Shown piece after piece: positions 1 through 5,435 of a stretch of DNA of 7,118 nt. Both the position numbers and the translations under genes were made by a program. How positions within the stretch are numbered: the first letter of the stretch is position 1; each line of letters opens with the position of its first letter. The stretch is from assembly GCA_001820255.1 (NCBI GenBank), contig MHPA01000021.1, forward strand, positions 1-7,118. The letters run 5' to 3'. Below the pieces are notes generated by a model. It did no database searches. It was not told the DNA's origin and worked only from the letters and a program-made list of their open reading frames with translations. The stretch is from Candidatus Staskawiczbacteria bacterium RIFCSPLOWO2_01_FULL_38_12b. GTDB taxonomy: Bacteria > Patescibacteriota > Minisyncoccia > Minisyncoccales > Staskawiczbacteraceae.

Positions 1-52
1 ATGGTTTTTTAAATCATCCGCAAGAATCTTATTTATCCTTTGAATAAAATAT

Positions 53-565
53 ATGATACTTACCGGTAAAAAAATAATTGAGGAAGTAAAAAATAATAAA
101 ATTGAAATTTCACCCTTTAATAAAGATAGGGTAACTACTAATTCGTACGATTTATCTCTGGGTAATACAATTATTAAGTATACCTCAAAAATAATAGATC
201 CCAAATCAAAACCTTCTTATAAGGAAATAAAAATCCCAAAGGAAGGTTTGATACTAAAAGCAGGAGATTTTGTGTTGGGTTACTCTAATGAAAGAATAGG
301 AAGTGATTTCTATGTGCCTTTGATTCATGGAAAATCTGGAACAGCAAGAATGGGATTATTTGTACATATTACCGCAGATTTAATTGATATAGGTTCTCAT
401 GGCAATACAACATTGCAGCTTTATGCAACGCTTCCAGTTAGATTGTATCCCAATATGCTTATAGCACAGGTAAGTTTTTGGGTTCCTTTCGGAAAAATTG
501 TTTTATATAAAGGGAAGTATCAAAACAGCAAAGGTCCTCAGGTGTCAAAATCTTGGCAAGATTAA
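53..565 (+). CDS. dcd: dCTP deaminase family protein (trimeric dUTPase-like fold), catalytic Glu apparently replaced by Gln
   Basis: Family members deaminate dCTP to dUTP in the cytosol, feeding dTMP synthesis; some also cleave dUTP. The 170-residue length is near that of family members. The N-terminus MILTGKKI resembles the usual MILSDxxI start. The signature HGKSGTARMG (residues 92-101) matches the family GKSSxARxG block, so S95 and R99 correspond to E. coli Ser111 and Arg115. The next block, DIGSHGNTTLQLY (112-124), aligns without gaps and puts Gln122 where E. coli has catalytic Glu138. The tail YQNSKGPQVSKSW matches the C-terminal closing segment of the family. The ATG at 53 fits the family start, but no Shine-Dalgarno is visible. 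The gene is markedly A/T-rich compared with leuS, 79 bases downstream on the same strand. Family assignment is strong; because of Q122, deaminase activity is uncertain. A dUTPase-only or regulatory role is possible. Confidence 0.88.
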   Translation: MILTGKKIIEEVKNNKIEISPFNKDRVTTNSYDLSLGNTIIKYTSKIIDPKSKPSYKEIKIPKEGLILKAGDFVLGYSNERIGSDFYVPLIHGKSGTARMGLFVHITADLIDIGSHGNTTLQLYATLPVRLYPNMLIAQVSFWVPFGKIVLYKGKYQNSKGPQVSKSWQD

Positions 566-633
566 TTTTAAATACTATTGACTTTAAGTATTAATTATGA
601 GTAAATTGATGCAGTTCTTCGACAACCTGAAAA

Positions 634-640
634 AAGGAGA
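634..640 (+). promoter_or_regulatory. Ribosome binding site that fixes the leuS start
   Basis: AAGGAGA lies 4 bases before the ATG at 645. This favours 645 over the in-frame ATG at 597, which has no comparable site and would add 16 residues that do not resemble the usual LeuRS N-terminus. It is the clearest Shine-Dalgarno site in the window. Confidence 0.8.
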
Positions 641-644
641 TTTT

Positions 645-3119
645 ATGAAATTCGAACCAGAAAAGTTCGAAAAGAAGTGGCAGGAAAGGTGGGAAGAGTC
701 CAGCATTTACCGTGCGGATAGTTCTTCTAAAAAGCCTACTTGCTTTGTCGTGGATATGTTCCCATATCCATCTGGAAGCTCTATGCACGTTGGACACCCA
801 AGAGGTTATGTGGGTACTGATGTGTACAGTCGCTTTAAGCGAATGAGTGGCTTTAATGTTTTGCACCCAATGGGCTGGGATGCCTTTGGTTTGCCAGCAG
901 AAGAAACTGCTATCCAGAACAAGGAATACCCGACTGTTACCGTGAAACGTAACATCGAGAAATTCAAATCTCAGCTCATGATGTTGGGTCTTGGTTATGA
1001 TTGGTCTCGTGAGATCAATACAACCGATCCGGCATACTATGTTCATACACAAAAAATCTTTCTGGAATTCTTCAGAAGAGGCTTGGCGCAAAACAAAACC
1101 ATGGCTGTGAATTGGTGTCCTGAACTGGGTACTGTCTTGGCTAACGAGGATATTGTTGATGGCAAGAGTGAGCGGGGTAATCACCCTGTTTTCCAAAGGC
1201 CAATGCGCCAATGGATTCTCGCTATCACGCAATATGCGGATCGTCTCGTTGATGATTTGGCACTGTTGCCTCACTGGCCAGAAAAAATCAAGATTGCTCA
1301 GCGAAATTGGATTGGCAGGAGCGAGGGTCATGAATTTGACTTTTCCACTACTGCTAACGTCAATGTCCCGATTTTTACGACTCGCATAGAAACTCTCCCG
1401 GGTGCCACATTTTTGGTGTTGGCTCCGGAAAGCGACATTACTAGGAAGGTAGTGTCCTATGCAAAGAATCAAGATCAAGTTGAGCAGTACGTAGAGGTCA
1501 CAAGTCAAAAGACGGATCTTGACAGGCAGTTGTCTCGTGAAAAGACGGGCGTAATCGTAGAAGGAGTCACAGCAAAAAACCCTTTCACTGGTATGCAAAT
1601 ACCGATTGTGGTTGCCGATTACGTGTTGTCCTCGTACGGAACTGGCGCAATTATGGCGGTACCAGCTCATGATGAGCGGGATGCCGAAATTGCAAAGGTT
1701 TTCAGTTTACCCCTGATTACCGTCATTGAGACCGGCAGGATGGTCAATGCGGATTCTCTTAACGGAGATACCGTAGAGGATGCTCGTGAAAAAGTCTCTG
1801 TGATGGTGGATGCAAAACCTAAAAAGCGATATAAAATTCGTGATTGGGTTTTTTCTCGGCAAAGATTCTGGGGCGAACCATTCCCGATTGTCTGGATCGA
1901 AGGCAGAGATAACTACGAGTTGCTCTCCCAGGGTCCCATTGGAAAATGGTTGCCTAACGAACCGGTGTTTTACGTTGATGGATTGATTGAACACTTCGCT
2001 GTTCCAGTGCTGCCGGAGTTTCTCCATGCAATGCGTCTCCCAGAAGTAGATTCTTATCAGCCGACAGGAACTTTGGAAGGACCACTGGCTGGTATCGACC
2101 AATGGGTCAAAGCATTTCTGAATCCTAAAACGGGAGAAGTGTCTAATCAATATAACGTTGATTGGATGCCTGTCCGTAGAGAAACCAATACCATGCCTCA
2201 ATGGGCAGGATCTTCTTGGTACTGGCTGCGCTACATGGATCCTCATAATGAGAACGTACCCTTTTCGAAGGGATCTTCTCAATACTGGGGACCCGTGAAT
2301 GTGTATGCCGGTGCTGATCATGCCGTTGCTCATCTTATCTATGCCCGTTTCTGGCATAAGGTGATGCAGGATGCTGGCATGGTTGACTTCTCTGAACCGT
2401 TTGAAAGACTGGAATTTCTGGGATACATCTTGGCGTCTGACGGATCAAAAATTTCAAAGAGAAAAGGTAATAGCCGCAGTCCAGAGGAGGTCGTGCAGCA
2501 GGTTGGTGCTGATGCTTTCCGTCTCTATGAAATGTTCATTGGTCCGTTTGAAAAACCAATTCCATGGAATGACGATGGCCTCATCGGATGTCGTCGTTTT
2601 CTGGAAAGGGTTTGGCGTTTGGCAGAAAAAGTGATTGAATCAAATCTTGCTGTGTCCAGCCCTGCTGTTACATCGTCTATCAACAAGTCGATACAGAAAG
2701 TGGGTAATGACATCGAGGTATTCAGGTTCAACACGGCAGTTTCCAGTATGATGACCTGCCTTAATGAAATTCAGCATAGCGACGTAGCTATTTCTGATTT
2801 TAAGGCCTACATCTGCTCGCTGGCTCCCTTTGCGCCACACATGACTGAAGAAATTTGGTCGATGGTGGGTCAAAAAGAGTCCATTCATGTTTCTTCATGG
2901 CCGAAAGCGACAGTTGAAGTGGGTCAAGATGGCAATGTTGTTTTGTCGATTCAGGTCAACGGTAAGCATCGTTCTAAGATCAGTGTGCCAAGGGATATCG
3001 AAGAAGATTCTCTGAAGACACTAGTTCTGAGCGATCAAAGCGTTCAAAGACATCTTTCGGGAAAGGAGGTTAAAAAAATTATTTACGTTTCTGGTAAAGC
3101 CGTAAATATTGTGATTTAA
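645..3119 (+). CDS. leuS: Leucyl-tRNA synthetase, complete, zinc-knuckle-less type
   Basis: Class I aminoacyl-tRNA synthetase that charges tRNA-Leu with leucine in the cytosol. With the start at 645 it has 824 residues, normal for bacterial LeuRS. Visible in order: the HIGH motif as HVGH (48-51); the block VNWCPELGTVLANE (155-168); the CP1 editing domain with FTTRIETLPGATF (244-256) and YGTGAIMAVPAHDERD (331-346), whose HDERD carries the Asp that anchors the leucine amino group during editing; the catalytic return FSRQRFWGEPFPIVW (403-417); WAGSSWYWLRY (520-530); AGADHAVAHLIYARFW (555-570); and KMSKS in the variant form KISKR (602-606). The C-terminal domain ends KAVNIVI, typical of the family. 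There are only five cysteines (33, 158, 649, 704, 723) and no CxxC pairs, so the zinc-binding knuckle of many bacterial enzymes is absent. It is followed directly by its own terminator and shows no sign of decay. Confidence 0.98.
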   Translation: MKFEPEKFEKKWQERWEESSIYRADSSSKKPTCFVVDMFPYPSGSSMHVGHPRGYVGTDVYSRFKRMSGFNVLHPMGWDAFGLPAEETAIQNKEYPTVTVKRNIEKFKSQLMMLGLGYDWSREINTTDPAYYVHTQKIFLEFFRRGLAQNKTMAVNWCPELGTVLANEDIVDGKSERGNHPVFQRPMRQWILAITQYADRLVDDLALLPHWPEKIKIAQRNWIGRSEGHEFDFSTTANVNVPIFTTRIETLPGATFLVLAPESDITRKVVSYAKNQDQVEQYVEVTSQKTDLDRQLSREKTGVIVEGVTAKNPFTGMQIPIVVADYVLSSYGTGAIMAVPAHDERDAEIAKVFSLPLITVIETGRMVNADSLNGDTVEDAREKVSVMVDAKPKKRYKIRDWVFSRQRFWGEPFPIVWIEGRDNYELLSQGPIGKWLPNEPVFYVDGLIEHFAVPVLPEFLHAMRLPEVDSYQPTGTLEGPLAGIDQWVKAFLNPKTGEVSNQYNVDWMPVRRETNTMPQWAGSSWYWLRYMDPHNENVPFSKGSSQYWGPVNVYAGADHAVAHLIYARFWHKVMQDAGMVDFSEPFERLEFLGYILASDGSKISKRKGNSRSPEEVVQQVGADAFRLYEMFIGPFEKPIPWNDDGLIGCRRFLERVWRLAEKVIESNLAVSSPAVTSSINKSIQKVGNDIEVFRFNTAVSSMMTCLNEIQHSDVAISDFKAYICSLAPFAPHMTEEIWSMVGQKESIHVSSWPKATVEVGQDGNVVLSIQVNGKHRSKISVPRDIEEDSLKTLVLSDQSVQRHLSGKEVKKIIYVSGKAVNIVI

Positions 3120-3126
3120 AGCTGTG

Positions 3127-3156
3127 CCACCAATACTTCGGTGTTGGTGGTTTTTC
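3127..3156 (+). terminator. Rho-independent terminator of leuS
   Basis: A 10-bp stem (CCACCAATAC pairing with GTGTTGGTGG, one G-T wobble) closes a stable TTCG tetraloop and is followed by TTTTTC. It starts 8 bases after the leuS stop codon. Confidence 0.93.
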
Positions 3157-3171
3157 ATTTATATTTTTGGC

Positions 3172-3300
3172 AAGGGGAGTAATGAATAATGGCGGCAGCC
3201 ACCATTCTTTTGATGGACACTCCGGTCTATGTCCAAGTCAAATAGTGGTTGCGGACGGGGCTGGGTGCAGACAAATGTCTTGTACCCAGCCCTATTTAAC
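3172..3300 (+). ncRNA. Candidate structured RNA or leader: two consecutive hairpins
   Basis: The first hairpin pairs 3195-3206 with 3241-3252 (one wobble, one C-A mismatch). It encloses a second helix, 3210-3219 with 3230-3241, containing TGGACA/TGTCCA and a 2-nt bulge. The second hairpin pairs GGGCTGGGT (3258-3266) with ACCCAGCCC (3284-3292) and, inside, AGAC with GTCT around AAAT; it is followed by TATTT. The layout, a folded domain and then a terminator-like hairpin just before a gene at 3328, would suit a small RNA or an attenuated leader. I do not recognise a known riboswitch class. A competing reading is the small ORF on the same bases (3182-3331). The structure is seen in the sequence; the function is inferred. 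Confidence 0.35.
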
Positions 3301-3331
3301 TTTAAACAAATTTGCTATAACGAAAATATGA
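3182..3331 (+). CDS. Possible 49-residue small protein, weakly supported
   Basis: An ATG at 3182 follows AAGGGGAG (3172-3179) at an unusually short distance of 2 bases. It opens 49 codons rich in Gly, Ser and His near the N-terminus (MNNGGSHHSF) with three cysteines. Its TGA overlaps the ATG of the membrane protein at 3328 as ATGA, an arrangement often seen in translationally coupled genes. I recognise no family. The same bases form strong hairpins, so the open frame may be incidental to a structured RNA. Confidence 0.25.
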   Translation: MNNGGSHHSFDGHSGLCPSQIVVADGAGCRQMSCTQPYLTLNKFAITKI

Positions 3332-3633
3332 ATACATTTTTACGTCCTACTGTTTTTAAAATTGTTTTTGCGTTTATAGGATTGTTAATCGTGGTTTTTG
3401 GCTGGCCAATGTTATATACCTTCACATCAACAATTACGGAAAATGGTGTATATCAAAATAACTTATTTATGAACGCAGTAAATAGTGCAATATTTATTAT
3501 TTACTATCCTGTTTATGCGATATTGAATGTGGTCGATAATTTACCGCTTAGCATAGCCGTTAACTTAACATTTACTTTTTTAGAAACATATTTAATAAGT
3601 TGTATTATCTCAATGTTTTTTAATAAAAAATAA
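3328..3633 (+). CDS. Small hypothetical membrane protein with three predicted helices
   Basis: 101 residues of unknown function. Hydrophobic segments lie at about residues 9-30 (VFKIVFAFIGLLIVVFGWPM), 50-66 (around AIFIIYYPVYAILNVV) and 74-97 (around IAVNLTFTFLETYLISCIISMFF). The C-terminus is NKK, which would favour a cytoplasmic end. The frame stays open upstream to 3229, but that extra part runs through the hairpin region and is not hydrophobic, so the ATG at 3328 is preferred; no Shine-Dalgarno precedes it. The gene is strongly A/T-rich, like dcd and unlike leuS. No partner gene is recognisable, and the next sequence is the interrupted gene beginning near 3627. Confidence 0.6.
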   Translation: MNTFLRPTVFKIVFAFIGLLIVVFGWPMLYTFTSTITENGVYQNNLFMNAVNSAIFIIYYPVYAILNVVDNLPLSIAVNLTFTFLETYLISCIISMFFNKK

Positions 3634-3703
3634 AGATTAAAGAACAGGAATCTGTCATCGGGCCTTTGGCGTGGGACGAAGCCCGCAAGGTGCCGGGAAT
3701 CCA

Positions 3704-3877
3704 GGTTATTAGACCTGTTGCGCATTAAGGATTGTGACGAAAATTGAAAATTTCGAAGCTGGAAATGTGATAGAATTTTTTATCGTAGCCTGCGGCTACG
3801 GGAAAAAATTATAGCAAATTTCCAGCCGAAAGGTTCGATTTGCAGTAAATTCTTAATACGCAACAGGTCTATTAACC
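3704..3877. repeat. Palindromic element 1 (160-bp core 3711-3870 plus flanking dyad)
   Basis: The outer arms, starting GGTTATTAGACCTGTTGCG and ending CGCAACAGGTCTATTAACC, pair over 29 positions with 3 mismatches. An inner helix pairs 3758-3790 with 3793-3825 (about 28 of 33 positions) and ends in a tip, CGTAGCC against GGCTACG. The whole element folds as one long imperfect hairpin with a partly paired middle. The core is flanked by ATT on both sides (3708-3710 and 3871-3873), possibly a 3-bp target duplication. It separates two coding pieces of the split gene. No transposase lies inside, so any mobility would have to be provided in trans. Confidence 0.85.
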
Positions 3878-3892
3878 AAAAAAAAGGAGAGT

Positions 3893-4074
3893 TATGGAAC
3901 AAACATTACCAAACCGCACTCCAAGTCTTGCTGGATTTGCCAATCTTGGGCAGGTTTCACAAAAAGTTTGCGAGCCGTAGCTACGGCTACGCCCCACAAA
4001 CTTTTTGCTCCAAGCCGCCCAATATTGCCAAACCTGCGGCGACTTAAGTGCGGTTTGGTAATGTTTGTCCCATA
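3893..4074. repeat. Palindromic element 3: long inverted repeat with a near-perfect outer stem
   Basis: Positions 3899-3920 and 4047-4068 form a perfect 22-bp inverted repeat, extended outward by TATGG/CCATA after one mismatch. Further in, the stem continues imperfectly to CAAAAAGTTTG (3960-3970) against CAAACTTTTTG (3997-4007), and the tip contains the perfect palindrome GCCGTAGCTACGGC (3974-3987). The arms are about 90 bp each. The sequence is unlike palindromes 1 and 2, apart from the CGGCTACG in the tip that palindrome 1 also has. It sits inside the split gene, immediately after GAGTTATGG, and is followed by ATAGCG in the same reading frame. Confidence 0.85.
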
Positions 4075-4163
4075 GCGTTGCAAGAAGGCGATGCAAAACC
4101 TATTATTGATAAATTAGTGGCCCAATACGAAAGGCTGTTCGGCAAAGCGAGCCACGAAGCAAA

Positions 4164-4323
4164 AGACCTCCTGCGAAATAAGGATTGCAACGAAAACTAA
4201 AGATTTCAGGGCGGTAAATTTAATAGAATTTAGAGGTTTATGCTTGCCATAAGCTGAAAAATTATAGTAAATTTAACGCTGAAAGGTTTAGTTTGCAGTC
4301 AATTATTATTTCACAGGAGGTCT
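4164..4323. repeat. Palindromic element 2 (160 bp, same family as element 1)
   Basis: The arms begin AGACCTCCTGCG and end CACAGGAGGTCT. An inner helix pairs roughly 4210-4242 with 4248-4280, ending in the small tip TTATG-CTTGC-CATAA. The core is the same length as that of palindrome 1 and shares the internal blocks TAAGGATTG, ACGAAAA, ATAGAATTT, AAATTATAG and GAAAGGTT in the same order. Base changes between the two elements are paired across the arms: GT/AC in element 1 against CC/GG in element 2. It interrupts the split gene between HEA and KEAVQD, and its read-through soon reaches a stop. Confidence 0.87.
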
Positions 4324-4383
4324 TTAGGCAAAGAAGCGGTGCAGGATTTACTGGCCGAAATGCAACCAGAGGAGACACCTTTG

Positions 4384-4408
4384 AGTTTGAGGTAAAAATT
4401 CTCAAACT
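4384..4408 (+). terminator. Weak hairpin at the end of the split gene
   Basis: AGTTTGAG pairs perfectly with CTCAAACT across a 9-base loop and overlaps the stop codon of the split gene. No clear T-run follows, so the terminator assignment is weak; it may be just a short inverted repeat. Confidence 0.3.
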
Positions 4409-4479
4409 AAACTAAAGAAATCTAATTAACCAAAAAAAGTGGACATAAAGTTGCTCCGTAGAAAACATCTCAAATATGG

Positions 4480-4491
4480 TATAATGGAGGT
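4480..4491 (+). promoter_or_regulatory. TATAAT -10 element just before the transposase ATG
   Basis: TATAAT at 4480-4485 is 6 bases upstream of the ATG at 4492, which suggests a leaderless or nearly leaderless transcript. GGAGG (4486-4490) lies between them, too close to the ATG to act as a normal Shine-Dalgarno for it. No good -35 hexamer is seen at 16-18 bases. Confidence 0.45.
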
Positions 4492-5139
4492 ATGAAAACA
4501 TCAAAATCTCCTAATGCGGTGGCGCGCACCGCATATGAAGGCGCGAAACGTTCGTTGCCAGCTTACCATCATATCAAGAGTCCTCATAAGTTTACCTAAC
4601 ACCAACTCGTGGCCTGTCTGGTGGTGAAGGAATTTTTTACCACTGATTACCGTGGTATCGAACAAATTCTCAAAGATTCAAGTGACTTGCGAAATATTCT
4701 AGAGCTATCAGAGATTCCCCACTATACCACATTCCAAAAAGCTGCCCAGCGATTAACTAGCAAGAAGACTCTCGACAAGCTGATTAAGGAAATACTTACC
4801 ATGGCAATTGAGGGCAAAATCATGAAAAAGAATGTCGCTCTGTCCTCCATCGATGGTACAGGATTTGAATCTCATCATATCAGCGCCTATTTTGTAAAAA
4901 GAAAGGCAAAGGGACAAGAAATATATCAAATGACCACTTATACTACCTATCCTAAAGCCGGTATTATCTCCGATTGCGATACTCACTTGGTGATTGCTGG
5001 AATACCGGAACGTGGTCCATATCCTGATATTGTGCATTTTAAAAAAGCTATCATTGAAGCTGAAAAGAATATCCACCTGAAAGCATTAACCGCCGATGCC
5101 GGATATGACAGTGAAGCAAGTCACGTGTTCGCCCGGGAA
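4492..5139 (+). pseudogene. Broken DDE transposase (IS4/IS5-type), nonsense codon and missing C-terminus
   Basis: Read from the ATG at 4492, the frame gives 35 codons ending KFT, then TAA (4597-4599), then HQLVACLVVKEFF and a long continuation in the same frame. The sense version would need only one base change (TAA from CAA, giving TQHQ). The continuation has typical transposase features: DYRGIEQIL, a PHYTTFQKA block, the first catalytic Asp in SSIDGTGF, and the second in LTADAGYDSE. Homology-like sequence fades around 5133-5139, before the block that should carry the third catalytic Glu. After that point the frame turns into Arg-rich translation typical of wrong-frame reading. The element is therefore both nonsense-mutated and truncated, and should not be active. 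Its right terminus is gone; the left terminus probably lies between 4395 and 4480 but cannot be fixed. The IS4/IS5-like (DDE_Tnp_1) assignment is from motif recognition. Confidence 0.75.
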
Positions 5140-5287
5140 GCCGGAACGGCAGACCGATTCCCAGCCGAAAGGCTCACGGATCGTGGCCGAAATCCAGCGA
5201 CAGATCGTCGTGAACGGCGAAGATCGCGCTACTCAGCAGATCGGATGCCACAACGACAACTCGGGCGGCGGTCACAACGACAACTAG
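5128..5287 (+). pseudogene. C-terminal remnant of an unrelated gene ending in HNDN repeats
   Basis: The frame 2 bases off the transposase frame shows a plausible protein tail: GSRIVAEIQRQIVVNGEDRA, then QQIG and GCHNDNSGGGHNDN before TAG. It is richer in G/C than its surroundings. It has no start or N-terminus of its own, since it is fused directly to the truncated transposase, and it is followed 35 bases later by a strong terminator. This fits the 3' end of a gene whose front was lost when the transposon inserted or was deleted. The family is not recognised; the low-complexity HNDN tail suggests a flexible C-terminus. The breakpoint lies near the CCCGGG at about 5132-5137. Confidence 0.5.
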
Positions 5288-5322
5288 TTCGTTGTGGGAG
5301 CAGGCTCTTTACTGTCAAACAG

Positions 5323-5358
5323 GCCCCGGAACTTCATCGAAGTTTCGGGGCTATTAAT
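5323..5358 (+). terminator. Strong rho-independent terminator
   Basis: A 13-bp stem (5323-5335 with 5339-5351, one G-T wobble) with a 3-base loop is followed by TATTAATTTAT. It ends the remnant gene and insulates the next promoter. Confidence 0.85.
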
Positions 5359-5395
5359 TTATATAAAAACTGAAAAACTGAAACAACACAACTCT

Positions 5396-5426
5396 TTGAC
5401 TTGGGCGGATTTTTTGTTAATATGAT
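5396..5426 (+). promoter_or_regulatory. Promoter for the TraB/GumN-like gene
   Basis: TTGACT (5396-5401) is followed after 16 bases by TAATAT (5418-5423), or after 19 bases by TATGAT (5421-5426). The start codon at 5436 is only 9-12 bases further on and no Shine-Dalgarno is present, so the mRNA would have almost no leader. Confidence 0.5.
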
Positions 5427-5435
5427 CAAATAAAC

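Larger units (their letters stand above)
3627..4395 (+). pseudogene. Small unrecognised gene split into four pieces by three palindromic elements
   Basis: Four coding-looking pieces read in order. Piece 1 (3627-3710) includes GPLAWDEARKVPGIQVI. Piece 2 (3871-3897), between palindromes 1 and 3, reads INQKKGELW. Piece 3 (4072-4161) contains IALQEGDAKPIIDK and LVAQYERLFGKASHEA. Piece 4 (4330-4395) reads KEAVQDLLAEMQPEE and ends at TAA. Joined, they give about 85 residues, probably largely helical and soluble. I do not recognise the family. Piece 1 has no ATG: the frame opens after two stops at 3621-3626, so the native start is lost or non-canonical. Each palindrome brings in-frame stops, so an ordinary transcript cannot give the full protein. 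A second, decayed copy of pieces 3 and 4 lies at 6968-7097 and supports this reconstruction, because its coding parts align with only a short deletion where palindrome 2 sits here. What remains open is whether this is simple decay or removal at DNA or RNA level. Confidence 0.7.

Noticed and set aside
571..592. AATACT/AGTATT dyad with an embedded TTGACT upstream of leuS
   Set aside because: The 6-bp dyad is too short and A/T-rich for a terminator, and no good -10 box follows TTGACT at the right distance.
597..644. In-frame extension of leuS from an earlier ATG
   Set aside because: The extra 16 residues do not resemble the family N-terminus, there is no RBS for 597, and a good AAGGAGA sits before 645.
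591..1670. Long open frame (359 codons) on the minus strand opposite leuS
   Set aside because: It lies antisense to unmistakable LeuRS domains, and its translation is rich in His, Arg, Ser and Cys with no recognisable motif. It is a shadow of leuS codon bias.
1707..2357. Minus-strand open frame of 216 codons within leuS
   Set aside because: It is antisense to the conserved catalytic part of leuS and shows no domain or start signal.
3894..3980. ATG with GGAGAG just upstream, 28 codons
   Set aside because: It runs straight into palindrome 3 and stops in the tip. GGAGAGTTATGG is better explained as coding sequence of the split gene (GELW).
3872..4096. Two overlapping minus-strand open frames over palindrome 3
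   Set aside because: They arise because the palindrome reads nearly the same on both strands; no independent coding evidence.
3704..4323. Self-splicing group I or II introns
   Set aside because: The elements are only about 160-180 bp, are single long hairpins, and show no domain V-like or group I core that I can recognise.
3640..4325. CRISPR array made of the repeated palindromes
   Set aside because: The repeats are 160 bp and long hairpins, only two are alike, the sequence between them is coding-like, and no cas genes are present.
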